Shown here: piece by piece, positions 14,387 through 23,687 of the stretch
Layout of the letters: each line of letters starts with the position of its first letter
Numbering within the stretch: the first letter of the stretch is position 1
Origin: Leptospiraceae bacterium
Lineage (GTDB): Bacteria > Spirochaetota > Leptospiria > Leptospirales > Leptospiraceae
Assembly (NCBI GenBank): GCA_016711485.1
Contig: JADJSX010000025.1
Coordinates: 248,001 to 312,000 of the forward strand
Reading direction: 5' to 3'
DNA: 64,000 bases
Notes under the pieces: generated by a model
Database searches by the model: none
Told to the model about the DNA's origin: nothing
The model's input: the letters and a program-made list of their open reading frames with translations, nothing else
Made by a program: the position numbers and the translations under genes

Positions 14387-16294
14387 TTGATTCAATTTAT
14401 CAATATTCGGCATCAGTATGGAGCTAACGTATTATTTGACGGTTTCTCTTGGCATATAAAACCAAATAGCAAAGTAGGTTTGGTCGGTCCGAATGGAGCG
14501 GGTAAAACTACTTTATTTCAAATAGCTACAGGTTTATTGAAACCAGACGAAGGTGATCTTGTCCGTGCAAAAGATACTGTTATTTCCTTGTTTCATCAAA
14601 TTCCAAATTTTGATGAAGAAAAGTCAGTCATTGAAACCGCACTAATATCAAATACACTTTACGAAAAGTATTTAGAAAGAAAGGAAAGTATCGACAAACG
14701 ATTCGAAACCACTGATCATGAAAGTGATGAATTTGAAAAGTTACTCGCTGACCAAGCAGAGTTAGAAGACTTTGCGCATACTCACGATTTGCACAACTTA
14801 GAAATCAAGGCAAAGAAAATTCTAAGTGGACTTGGGTTTAAAGATGATGCCTATAATAGACAAGTGAAAAACTTTTCTCCAGGTTATCATCATCGAATTG
14901 GTCTTGCAATTGCACTTTTAAATCCTTATAATTTATTATTGTTAGACGAACCAACAAACCATTTGGATGATACAACAAAAGAATGGCTCCGCGATTTTTT
15001 AAAATCAATTAAAACTACTTTTGTAATTGTGACTCATGATCCGGAATTTCTAAATGATGTAACTGATACGATAGCCGAAATATCGAGTAAAGGTGTTATT
15101 GAATTCAAAGGAACGTTAGAAGAATTCTTAGAAGAAAAAAATGAACTTCACGAAAAACTAAAGAATCAATTTAAAAAAGAAGAAGCGTATTTAAAGAAAC
15201 GTATGGACTGGATTGAAAGATTTAGAGCCCAAGCTACTAAAGCAAGACAAGTTCAAAGTGCGATTAAAAGATTAGAAAAACGAGACAATGTTGAAAATCC
15301 AGAAGATATTTTTTGGAATAAAAAACCAGCTTATAGATTTAATCATATTCCGGATGGGAGAATTACTTTTCGTCTAGAAGATGCAAGTTTTCGATACGAG
15401 AAAGACGGTAAAATAATTTATAAAGACGCCAATTTAGAAGTATCCGCTGGTGATAAAATTGCTTTAGTCGGTCCAAATGGGGCAGGAAAATCAACTCTCA
15501 TGCGATCTATTCTAGGAAGACATCAATTAACCTCAGGTAGTATTTACTTCGGACCTAAAACTAGAATAGCTTATTTTTCCCAAACTCACGGAGAGGATTT
15601 AGATTCTTCTCTAAATATGATGCAGTCTATTTTAAAAGTTTATCCAGATATGTCTGATGAAGCTGTTAGAAAAATATTGGGACATTTTTCTTTTTCGGGA
15701 GATACGGTTTACAAACAAGTATCAGCTATGTCTGGGGGAGAACAGAGTCGACTAAGAATGGCATTAATGGTATTAACTCCAGCAAATTGTTTGTTTATGG
15801 ATGAGCCTACGAATCATTTGGATATGGTTACTCGGAATGCGCTTAAACATGCATTGATGGAATTTCCGGGATCTCTATTTATAATCAGTCATGATCCAGA
15901 TTTTTTAAAAGGACTTTGCGATCGAACCTTTGAATTGTCAGGTGGTGTTTTAAAAAACCTAAATTGTACTTTCGATGATTATTTACAATTTCATAAAGAA
16001 GGAGTTTATGGGGAAGAAAGTCAATCCGCGAAACCGATTCGTCAGAAGGAAACAAACGCAAGTAAAAATAACGATAAAAATAGAATTAAGAAAATCCAAA
16101 AGGAAATAACTGAAATTGAAACTCGATTAGAGTTATTGGAGAAAAATAAAAAACATCTGGAAGAGTTATTAGCTGATCCTGGATTTTTCAAAAATAGAAG
16201 TTACCAAACGGAACTCGATAATTACAACGAGACCAAAAAAGAGATTGCTATTTTAACGGAAAGATGGGAAATGCTTAGCGAAGGAATTATTTGA
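14387..16294 (+). CDS. ABC-F family ATPase
   Basis: 635 residues, two ATP-binding cassettes without membrane domains, the plan of ABC-F proteins that act on ribosomes. Cassette 1 has GPNGAGKT, a degenerate signature FSPGYHHR and LLLLDEPTNHLD. Cassette 2 has GPNGAGKS, MSGGEQSRL and LFMDEPTNHLD. The linker between them is the long charged helix pair expected for the P-site tRNA-interaction motif, and a C-terminal coiled coil follows (about 575-630), as in Uup-like members. The start is TTG 14387, giving the usual MIQFINI opening. It overlaps the rhodanese gene by one base. Confidence 0.9.
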   Translation: MIQFINIRHQYGANVLFDGFSWHIKPNSKVGLVGPNGAGKTTLFQIATGLLKPDEGDLVRAKDTVISLFHQIPNFDEEKSVIETALISNTLYEKYLERKESIDKRFETTDHESDEFEKLLADQAELEDFAHTHDLHNLEIKAKKILSGLGFKDDAYNRQVKNFSPGYHHRIGLAIALLNPYNLLLLDEPTNHLDDTTKEWLRDFLKSIKTTFVIVTHDPEFLNDVTDTIAEISSKGVIEFKGTLEEFLEEKNELHEKLKNQFKKEEAYLKKRMDWIERFRAQATKARQVQSAIKRLEKRDNVENPEDIFWNKKPAYRFNHIPDGRITFRLEDASFRYEKDGKIIYKDANLEVSAGDKIALVGPNGAGKSTLMRSILGRHQLTSGSIYFGPKTRIAYFSQTHGEDLDSSLNMMQSILKVYPDMSDEAVRKILGHFSFSGDTVYKQVSAMSGGEQSRLRMALMVLTPANCLFMDEPTNHLDMVTRNALKHALMEFPGSLFIISHDPDFLKGLCDRTFELSGGVLKNLNCTFDDYLQFHKEGVYGEESQSAKPIRQKETNASKNNDKNRIKKIQKEITEIETRLELLEKNKKHLEELLADPGFFKNRSYQTELDNYNETKKEIAILTERWEMLSEGII

Positions 16295-16635
16295 TGAATA
16301 TCAGCCCGGAAACATTAAAACAAAGGTTAGATGAAAGAGAGAAAGGAGGAGATGATTTTGTTTTACTAGATGTTCGTAATCCAAACGAACAAGAAATCGC
16401 CATTATCCCCGGAACGGATTTGCTCATTCCATTAGCTGATTTTGATTTAGAAATTTCAAAACTAAACAATTATAAAATGGAAGGAAAAGAAATTATCGTT
16501 TATTGCAGAAGTGGTGGAAGATCTACTACCGCATGTGGAAAATTACAACGAAATGGATTTTCCAAAATTTTAAACCTTGAAGGTGGAATTCTTTCCTATT
16601 CCGACGAAGCAGATCCATCCATTCCGAAATATTAA
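16294..16635 (+). CDS. Rhodanese-domain protein
   Basis: A single-domain 113-residue rhodanese with catalytic C71 in the loop VYCRSGGRS and the family's LLDVRNPNEQE near the N-terminus. It probably carries persulfide sulfur in the cytoplasm. The ATG at 16294 overlaps the TGA of the ABC-F gene (TGATG), so translation is coupled; a TTG one codon upstream is the alternative start. No signal peptide is present. Confidence 0.88.
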   Translation: MNISPETLKQRLDEREKGGDDFVLLDVRNPNEQEIAIIPGTDLLIPLADFDLEISKLNNYKMEGKEIIVYCRSGGRSTTACGKLQRNGFSKILNLEGGILSYSDEADPSIPKY

Positions 16636-16716
16636 TAAACATTTCTTTGTTACAAGTCAGTATAATTAATACTAATAATTCTTGTATCTATAGCTTATTG
16701 CAAAATTCTGTTTAAA

Positions 16717-16768
16717 TATATACCTATTCGCCAGAATCATCGCGAAAATTTTTGAAGCACTGGTATAT
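16717..16768. repeat. Intergenic palindrome with TATACC ends
   Basis: ATATACC (16718-16724) pairs with GGTATAT (16762-16768), with an inner TTCGC/GCGAA pair. It lies between two same-direction genes and belongs to a candidate family with copies at 26783, 30797, 38357 and 41586. Confidence 0.5.
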
Positions 16769-16840
16769 CCGGAATGTATTATTTGTGATTACGTATAATT
16801 ACAATTTACAGGCGGAATGCTGTAATGGCAAGGGAAAACA

Positions 16841-17095
16841 ATGAACGATGAATTATCGGATTTCGTAATTAAAACTCTTGAAGCAAATATCCCTGTCATA
16901 CAGAGATATGTAGCGGACAAAGTCGGGCCTATGGCTAAAGATGTTATAAAAAATGACGAACAGATGAAAACAATTTTCAAAACTGTTTACCATCTTTTAC
17001 CATTTGCTGTTCGAATGGCAGTATCTGAAAATGATTTTATGGCTTTTGCTATGAAAAACAAACATGTATTACTTGATATTGCTGAAAAAACCTGA
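16841..17095 (+). CDS. Small protein of unknown function
   Basis: An 84-residue, mostly helical protein beginning MNDELSDFVIKTLEANIPVI. It has a moderately hydrophobic helix (IFKTVYHLLPFAVRMAV) but no clear membrane anchor or signal peptide. AGGGAAAA just upstream of ATG 16841 is a plausible ribosome binding site. It precedes valS in the same direction, 36 bases apart, and may be co-transcribed. No family recognised. Confidence 0.6.
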   Translation: MNDELSDFVIKTLEANIPVIQRYVADKVGPMAKDVIKNDEQMKTIFKTVYHLLPFAVRMAVSENDFMAFAMKNKHVLLDIAEKT

Positions 17096-17131
17096 TTTAG
17101 AATAATCCACATTAACCAACAAGAGCATTAT

Positions 17132-19783
17132 ATGAAAAAAGAAATTAGTGACAGATATGAACCCCAAGCCGTAGAAAAAAAATGGATTGAATATTGGGAA
17201 AAAAATAAATCATTCCAAGTAGATTACTCAAATAAAGAGTCCTTTTCTATTGTGATTCCGCCGCCTAACGTTACAGGAACTTTGCATATTGGACATGCAC
17301 TTAATCATACAATTCAAGATATTATGATTCGAATCGAGCGCAAAAAAGGAAAAGCCGCTCTTTGGGTTCCGGGTATGGATCATGCTGGAATCGCAACTCA
17401 AGTAGTTGTTGAAAAACAGCTTGCGGCTATCGATAAAAAGAAAACTGATTTCACTCGTGATGAATTTATAAATAAAGTATGGGAATGGAAAGAAAAATCA
17501 GGTGGTCAGATAACTCATCAACAAAAAATGCTTGGAGAAAGTGTTGATTGGTCTAAAGAGAGATTTACATTTGACGAAGGTTTATCCAAAGCAGTCATAA
17601 AAGTATTTCGTTCTCTTTACGAAGAAGGGTTGATTTACCGAGGCGAAAGAATTATCAATTGGTGTCCTGTTACCAAAACCGCTATTTCTGATATCGAAGT
17701 AGAATTTCGTGAGACAAAAGGATTTCTCTATCATATTCGTTATCCAATCAAAGGTACTTCTGATTACATCGTAGTAGCCACAACTCGTCCTGAAACCATG
17801 CTCGGTGACGTTGCCGTTTGCGCTCATCCAGACGATACTCGCTATTCCTCAAAGAAGGGGGCTATTTTGGTTTTGCCTCTGATGAACCGAGAAATTCCTT
17901 TACTCTTTGATACATTTGTAGACAAAGAATTTGGAAGTGGTCTTGTAAAAATTACACCCGCACATGATGCAAATGACTATGAAGCCGGAAAACGATTGGG
18001 ATTAACTCCAATCAATATTATGAATATTGATGCATCGTTAAATGAGAATGCTGGAAATTATAAAGGTTTAGATCGTTATTCCGCTCGAAAAAAAATAATC
18101 CAAGATTTACAAAAACTAGACCTAATAGAAAAAATAGAAGATTATACTCACTCAGTTGGACATAACCAAAGAGGGGGAGCTGTTATAGAGCCATATTTGT
18201 CTACCCAATGGTTCGTAAAAATCAAACCTCTTGCGGAAAAAGCACTAGAAGTTGTAAAAGACGGGAAAATCGAAATTATCCCCAAAATGTGGGAGAAAAC
18301 TTATTTCGAGTGGATGGAAAATATCAAGGATTGGTGTATCTCTCGTCAACTTTGGTGGGGGCATCGTATTCCCGCTTATTATGCGCCTAACGGTACGATG
18401 GTTGTTGCTGAGAGTCTTGAGGAAGCATTCGAATTATTAAAAACAAAAATTCCAAATCTAAAGAAAGAAGAAATTACACAAGATGAAGACGTTCTAGATA
18501 CTTGGTTTTCATCCGGATTATGGCCGTTTTCCGTATTTGGGTGGCCTGAAAAAACAGAAGATTGGAAGCGTTTTTATCCGACTTCCATTTTAGTTACAGG
18601 ATTTGATATTATTTTCTTCTGGGTAGCTAGGATGATTATGTTTGGGCTCAAATTTAATGAAGGTGTAATTCCATTCAAGAAAGTTTTGATTCACGGACTA
18701 GTTCGAGACAAACATGGAAAGAAGTTTAGTAAGTCATTGGGTAATACTATTGATCCGCTTGATATGATGTCTAAATACGGAACGGATTCCTTTCGTTTTT
18801 TCTTAGCGGCAACTCTTCCTGAAGGTAAAGACATATTATTCGACGAAAGTAGGCTCGACGGTTATCGTTCGTTTTGTAATAAAATCTGGAACTCTAGTCG
18901 TTTCATTTTGATGAATCTTCCTGAAAATTTTGAACTCAATGAAATGAATCCTACTGAGCTTGAGTCAAGCGATGCATGGATTTTAGATCGTTTTAATCAA
19001 TGTCTAGCTACTTATGAGAAAGCATATAGCGAATATCGCTTTTACGAAATGGCATCCGCAATCTATGACTTCATTTGGGGTGATTTATGTGATTGGTATA
19101 TTGAATTAGTAAAACCAAGAATCTACGGAAAGTCCGGAGAAAAATCTCTCGAAACTGCAAGACAGACTTTAGTTCATGTATTATTATCCTCTTTGAATTT
19201 ACTTCATCCGTTTATGCCATTTATCACAGAAGAAATTTATAGTGTATTTTCAGAAAAAGCACTTACTAATTCTGATTGGGCAAAACCATTTACCATTGGG
19301 GATTCTAAAAAAGTAGAAAAACTTTCTCTCCTGATCGAGATTGTTTCTAAAGTGCGTGTGGTTCGTGCTGATCTAAATATTCCTCCTGATAAAAAGTGTA
19401 AGATGATTATTAAGTCGAAAGACTCTCTGACCAAAGAAATTATCGAAGAGGAAAAACTTTCTATCTTACAGCTATCTCGCGCAGAAGAATTGTCGTTTAC
19501 TCCTGATTATGCGACCGAACAGTCTGATTCTATTGCAGCATTTTCTCGCGGTGAAATTATTCTTCCACTTTCAGGAATGATTGATTTTGGTAAAGAACGC
19601 GAAAGATTGAACAAGGAAAAAACTTCTCTTGAATTGGATATGGAAAAAATCAATAAGAAGTTGTCCAATCCCGAATTCATTTCGAAAGCCAAACCAGAAG
19701 TAATCGCAAAAGAACAAGAAAAAATGGATGGATTAAAGTCTAAATTGGAAACGGTAGTGAAGAGTTTGGAAAAGTTGGGTTGA
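17132..19783 (+). CDS. valS: Valyl-tRNA synthetase
   Basis: It charges tRNA-Val in the cytoplasm. The 883 residues have class I motifs HIGH (in TLHIGHALNHT) and KFSKS (531-535, the KMSKS loop), the editing domain with TTRPETMLGDVAV, the DWCISRQLWWGHRIPAYY block, and a C-terminal coiled-coil arm (INKKLSNPEFISKAKPEV) typical of ValRS. Length and order match the bacterial enzyme. It is followed by a 216-base spacer before purD. Confidence 0.97.
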   Translation: MKKEISDRYEPQAVEKKWIEYWEKNKSFQVDYSNKESFSIVIPPPNVTGTLHIGHALNHTIQDIMIRIERKKGKAALWVPGMDHAGIATQVVVEKQLAAIDKKKTDFTRDEFINKVWEWKEKSGGQITHQQKMLGESVDWSKERFTFDEGLSKAVIKVFRSLYEEGLIYRGERIINWCPVTKTAISDIEVEFRETKGFLYHIRYPIKGTSDYIVVATTRPETMLGDVAVCAHPDDTRYSSKKGAILVLPLMNREIPLLFDTFVDKEFGSGLVKITPAHDANDYEAGKRLGLTPINIMNIDASLNENAGNYKGLDRYSARKKIIQDLQKLDLIEKIEDYTHSVGHNQRGGAVIEPYLSTQWFVKIKPLAEKALEVVKDGKIEIIPKMWEKTYFEWMENIKDWCISRQLWWGHRIPAYYAPNGTMVVAESLEEAFELLKTKIPNLKKEEITQDEDVLDTWFSSGLWPFSVFGWPEKTEDWKRFYPTSILVTGFDIIFFWVARMIMFGLKFNEGVIPFKKVLIHGLVRDKHGKKFSKSLGNTIDPLDMMSKYGTDSFRFFLAATLPEGKDILFDESRLDGYRSFCNKIWNSSRFILMNLPENFELNEMNPTELESSDAWILDRFNQCLATYEKAYSEYRFYEMASAIYDFIWGDLCDWYIELVKPRIYGKSGEKSLETARQTLVHVLLSSLNLLHPFMPFITEEIYSVFSEKALTNSDWAKPFTIGDSKKVEKLSLLIEIVSKVRVVRADLNIPPDKKCKMIIKSKDSLTKEIIEEEKLSILQLSRAEELSFTPDYATEQSDSIAAFSRGEIILPLSGMIDFGKERERLNKEKTSLELDMEKINKKLSNPEFISKAKPEVIAKEQEKMDGLKSKLETVVKSLEKLG

Positions 19784-19824
19784 TTGCAGTAGATAAAAAG
19801 TATAAGATTCTTTAAAATAAAACT

Positions 19825-19923
19825 ATGACAACTTATGAAATATTTATAACAGGTGCAGCAATATTTTTTAGTTTAACGGCTCTTTATTTGACTATTCTCA
19901 AAATAATTAGAAAAGCAAATTAA
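19825..19923 (+). CDS. Possible 32-residue single-span membrane peptide
   Basis: ATG 19825 opens a short frame with one long hydrophobic helix (AAIFFSLTALYLTILKII) and a basic end, ending TAA. It sits between valS and purD. Small membrane peptides like this exist, but no ribosome binding site is evident and the frame could be chance. Confidence 0.3.
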   Translation: MTTYEIFITGAAIFFSLTALYLTILKIIRKAN

Positions 19924-19999
19924 AAAATTCATTTTAAAAATAAGGAAATGTTATTAAATATGTTTATCCGTGTTCATCGGTGGTTAAAAGAGGTTTACT

Positions 20000-21265
20000 A
20001 TGAAAGTATTACTCATCGGTAGTGGTGGAAGAGAAGCGGCATTAGCCTTTAAAATAAGGCAATCTCCTTTATTGAAGGAATTAAAAGTATTTCCGGGTAA
20101 TGGCGGTTTTCCGCAAGAAGAAATTTTACCGAAAGGATTGTTTAATCTAAAAGACAAAGTTAGCACAGTAACGTTTATCCAAAAAGAAAAGTTTGATTTA
20201 GTTGTGATTGGTCCTGAAGATCCATTAGTGGATGGGATTGTCGATTGGTTGGATGAAGTGGGCGTTCCGTGTTTTGGTCCTTCTAAATATTGCGCACAAC
20301 TCGAAGGATCAAAAGATTTTGCAAAAACTCTGATGAAAGAGTTTGGAATACCTACGGCCCGATATGAAACTTTCACCGATTATAATTCAGCCAAAACCTA
20401 CTTAGAAAAGGAAGGTGTGCCAATCGTAATCAAAGCAGACGGACTAGCTGCTGGCAAAGGTGTTACAGTTTGTTTTCAAATGCAAGAAGCAGTTCAGGCT
20501 TTGAAGGAAATTTTCGTAGACAATAAATTTGGGGCAAGTGGATCAAAAGTTGTGATCGAAGAATTTATGCAAGGGGAAGAGGCTTCTGTTTTTGCTATCT
20601 TCGATGGGGCTAATTATATTATGCTTCCAGCATTACAAGATCATAAACGTGCTTACGATGGCGACGAAGGTCCGAATACCGGGGGAATGGGAGCATATTG
20701 TCCTGCACCGATTGCAACCGAAAAAGTTTATGATCAAGTTCGAAAAGAAATTTTTGACCCAATGTTAAATGGACTTAGTAAAAAAGGATTTCCTTACAAA
20801 GGTTTACTTTATGCTGGGCTTATGATCGATAAATCAGGCTATGCAAAAGTTGTAGAATTTAATTGTAGATTTGGTGATCCTGAAACACAGAGTCTCATGT
20901 TATTGATTGAAGATGATCTATTAGAAATATTTATGCAATCAGCAAAAGGTAAATTGGGGAAAAATGCTATTAACCTCCGGAAAGGGTCTTCTTGTGTAGT
21001 TGTCCTTGCTGCAAAAGGTTATCCAAGTGATTATATCAAAAATATTCCTTTGAATTTTAAGCAACCCAACGAAAATACTTCGGTTTTTCATGCGGGAACA
21101 GTTTTGAAAGATGGAAAAATATTTTCAACGGGTGGGCGCATACTTGGTATTAGCTCTTACTCGTTCGATTTAAAATCTGCTATTCAAAATGCTTATTCTT
21201 ATCTTAACGAGAACCAACAGGAAAATACATTTTATCGATCTGATATAGGTCATAGGGCGCTATAG
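20000..21265 (+). CDS. purD: Phosphoribosylamine-glycine ligase
   Basis: It catalyses the second step of purine synthesis, joining glycine to phosphoribosylamine with ATP. The start MKVLLIGSGGREAALAFKI is the standard GARS N-domain; the ATP-grasp part contains VIKADGLAAGKGV, DHKRAYDGDEGPNTGGMGAY and EFNCRFGDPETQ. The 421-residue length is normal. An AAGAGG ribosome site precedes ATG 20000. The gene downstream starts six bases after the stop and is likely co-transcribed. Confidence 0.97.
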   Translation: MKVLLIGSGGREAALAFKIRQSPLLKELKVFPGNGGFPQEEILPKGLFNLKDKVSTVTFIQKEKFDLVVIGPEDPLVDGIVDWLDEVGVPCFGPSKYCAQLEGSKDFAKTLMKEFGIPTARYETFTDYNSAKTYLEKEGVPIVIKADGLAAGKGVTVCFQMQEAVQALKEIFVDNKFGASGSKVVIEEFMQGEEASVFAIFDGANYIMLPALQDHKRAYDGDEGPNTGGMGAYCPAPIATEKVYDQVRKEIFDPMLNGLSKKGFPYKGLLYAGLMIDKSGYAKVVEFNCRFGDPETQSLMLLIEDDLLEIFMQSAKGKLGKNAINLRKGSSCVVVLAAKGYPSDYIKNIPLNFKQPNENTSVFHAGTVLKDGKIFSTGGRILGISSYSFDLKSAIQNAYSYLNENQQENTFYRSDIGHRAL

Positions 21266-21270
21266 AAAAT

Positions 21271-22122
21271 ATGCCTTTTGTAGTTTCTGGAAATCTGAAT
21301 CGAATTAAAAATAATTCACTTGTTAAGTTTCAAAAGAATTTTGGATTGATTCTTTCAGAGAATCAGTTTGAAAAACAGCAGTACCAAATGATTCAGACTG
21401 CTTTGAAAACAAAGTGTAATTTTGTGCAGGTATTTTCAAATCTTCAGAAACAGGAAGTCATTTCTTTGGTATTTCTTATTTCGCAATTTGGAGATGCGCT
21501 TCTTTCTGAAATTCCTCCCGAATATTCCTATTTTGAGGAAATTCCCTATATTATTGAATGGAATGACGGAGCTTTTATGATTCCATTTGAAGTTTTGGAT
21601 TTTTTGGCACATGAGAAAATTTTCAAAGACCAAAATTATCTTTTTGCACTTCTGCCACTTGTTCCACCGAAAGAGAAAAAAGCTTGGATTAAATGGATTG
21701 GGACTGACTACGAAGGTGAATCTGAGAGGGATTTAAATCATGAACTCTATGCAAAAAGTCGAGTCCTTCAAAAACCTTTTAAGGGAAAATCATACATTCA
21801 TGAAAACGAATTTTTTTTAGAACAACTCTGGCAACCAGGAACAAATAAAATTGTAGATTGGTATTACAAAGGATTAACTACATTTTATTTTGCAATGCAG
21901 GAGTTGGCGCGAGTGGAACACGATCCATTTTTTGTGCATGTTTTGGGAGAAATCAAAGCTGGAAAATACATATTAAAAAAAGCCCCTCAGGAATTTGGAG
22001 AAGTGGAACGTTATAAACTTGTATCCACAGTGGAAGGAAAAAGCCTTCAGTTACGGGAAACTTCTTTTAATTGGGAATTTGAAAAGAAAAAACAAACAGA
22101 TTATTTATTCTATAATATTTAA
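21271..22122 (+). CDS. Conserved-looking protein of unknown function downstream of purD
   Basis: A 283-residue soluble protein, not recognised. It is helical in the first 90 residues (FQKNFGLILSENQFEKQQ), followed by an alpha/beta part rich in aromatic residues. No catalytic motif or signal peptide is seen. It begins six bases after purD, so it is probably translated from the same mRNA. Confidence 0.7.
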   Translation: MPFVVSGNLNRIKNNSLVKFQKNFGLILSENQFEKQQYQMIQTALKTKCNFVQVFSNLQKQEVISLVFLISQFGDALLSEIPPEYSYFEEIPYIIEWNDGAFMIPFEVLDFLAHEKIFKDQNYLFALLPLVPPKEKKAWIKWIGTDYEGESERDLNHELYAKSRVLQKPFKGKSYIHENEFFLEQLWQPGTNKIVDWYYKGLTTFYFAMQELARVEHDPFFVHVLGEIKAGKYILKKAPQEFGEVERYKLVSTVEGKSLQLRETSFNWEFEKKKQTDYLFYNI

Positions 22123-22508
22123 TGAATAACTGACGTTACGCAAAGAATGGATTAATAATTAGCCTGCTGGAGAATCCAAAGGGATTTAGAGGCAAACCCA
22201 GTGTTAAGTGCAAAGTTTCATTGTTAGTTACTTTTAGATTTTAGAATATACCACAAAGCCAGTTGTCAGATTTCTTTGCTTCCAAACAATACGAGTACAA
22301 TGAGTCAATCCTAAAATTAGTCAAAAAATTGCAATTTTAGAAAAATTGTCAATAAATTTCCAAAAAATACCTCAAAGTTTAAAATCCTTCTTTACTTAAT
22401 TTCCTTTCCGATTCAATTTAGTTATATGAATTTGGAAAATCATTGTACCAGCGCAAAACAATTAAAGTCAGAAATTGTCTTTTTGGCAAAAAAGGATCCC
22501 CATATTCT
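22123..22508. other. Gene-free spacer
   Basis: No open frame on either strand is convincing here. It begins with a 19-base motif at 22126-22144 (ATAACTGACGTTACGCAAA) similar to sequences at 27485-27503 (reverse) and 55804-55822. The promoter of the glycerophosphodiesterase gene must lie in its right part, but no clear boxes are seen. Confidence 0.5.
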
Positions 22509-23450
22509 ATGAATAACTTTTGGCCTAGTCTTCGAATTTTGATTTCTTGTTTATTTTTCCTATATTGTACAAGCTCCCCTAAAATAAAAAATAATGTAGC
22601 AGATTTAGATATGCAGGGTCACCGAGGGGCAAGAGGTTTGTATCCTGAAAATACTCTACCGGCATTTAAGGCTGCTATGGATTTGGGGATGACTACCCTC
22701 GAATTGGATACAGTATTAACTAAGGACAAACAGCTCATTATCCACCATGATGAAAATATAAATCCAAAACTTTGCGTATGGTTAAATGGAACTAACGTTG
22801 AACCTCTTCCAATTAAAAATTTTACAATTAAAGAATTAAAAAATTTAGATTGTGGATCTTTAAAAAATGCTTCATTCCCAGAGCAAACAACAGTATCTGG
22901 AACAAAGTTGTCTACATTAAAAGAATTCTTTCAATATGTAAAAGAATATGAAAAAGAGAAAAAAATAAAAAAACCATTTTTATTTAATATTGAAACTAAG
23001 TTAAATCCAAAACTTTATACCAAAGAAGATATCTTAGAATATGCAAATATAATTGTAAAAACGATTGAAGATGCAAAGGTAGTAGATCAATCAACAGTTC
23101 AATCCTTTGTGTTGGAAATACTTCCAGAAATAAAAAAGCTAAATCCTAAAATTTCTACATCGGCGCTTTTTGCTCCCTCATTCGCGGATTACAGTCTTTT
23201 AACCCTTGGATTTTCTTCGCCGAGAAACAATATAATTGAAAAAACTAAACAAATTAAAGCGGAAATAATATCTCCTTATTTTTTATATATCAATCCAGAA
23301 TTTATTCGTATCTGCAAAAAAAATAATATTCGAGTAATACCATGGACTGTAAATGAAAAAGAACAAATGAGAGAAATGATGTTATTAGGTGTTGATGGAA
23401 TTATTTCCGATTATCCAGATCGCCTAAAATCGATTCACCAAGAAGAATAG
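22509..23450 (+). CDS. Glycerophosphodiester phosphodiesterase, probable lipoprotein
   Basis: A GDPD enzyme that releases glycerol-3-phosphate from deacylated phospholipids. The catalytic text QGHRGARGLYPENTLPAF holds the general base and metal ligands, ELDTVLTKD and HHDENI follow, and the C-terminal IPWTVNEKEQM and VDGIISDYPD close the TIM barrel. I start at ATG 22509, since it gives a signal peptide (LRILISCLFFLYC) with a probable lipobox cysteine; the upstream ATG-like starts would bury it. The protein should sit in the periplasm or on a membrane. Confidence 0.88.
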   Translation: MNNFWPSLRILISCLFFLYCTSSPKIKNNVADLDMQGHRGARGLYPENTLPAFKAAMDLGMTTLELDTVLTKDKQLIIHHDENINPKLCVWLNGTNVEPLPIKNFTIKELKNLDCGSLKNASFPEQTTVSGTKLSTLKEFFQYVKEYEKEKKIKKPFLFNIETKLNPKLYTKEDILEYANIIVKTIEDAKVVDQSTVQSFVLEILPEIKKLNPKISTSALFAPSFADYSLLTLGFSSPRNNIIEKTKQIKAEIISPYFLYINPEFIRICKKNNIRVIPWTVNEKEQMREMMLLGVDGIISDYPDRLKSIHQEE

Positions 23451-23480
23451 AAATAAATTAAAAATTAAAAGAGGTTTATT

Positions 23481-23678
23481 ATGGGTTTTCTAAATAAAAT
23501 AAAAATGATTTTTCTTGGACAGGGAGATATTTCTGCGAATGCCCATACAAAAAAAATTACTTTTGAGAATGATAATGGAGTCATATCTTACAAGATCGAT
23601 GGAATTAAATACGATACTCTTGAAGAAATCCCAGACTTAGAAGATAGAGAACAAGCAAGAAGAATTACATTTAAATAG
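23481..23678 (+). CDS. Small protein of unknown function
   Basis: A 65-residue protein preceded by a good ribosome binding site (AAGAGG). It has MGFLNKIKMIFLGQGDIS at the start and an acidic C-terminal half (YDTLEEIPDLEDRE). No family recognised. It lies nine bases before the HDOD response-regulator gene and probably belongs to its operon. Confidence 0.6.
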   Translation: MGFLNKIKMIFLGQGDISANAHTKKITFENDNGVISYKIDGIKYDTLEEIPDLEDREQARRITFK

Positions 23679-23687
23679 AGGAGTCAA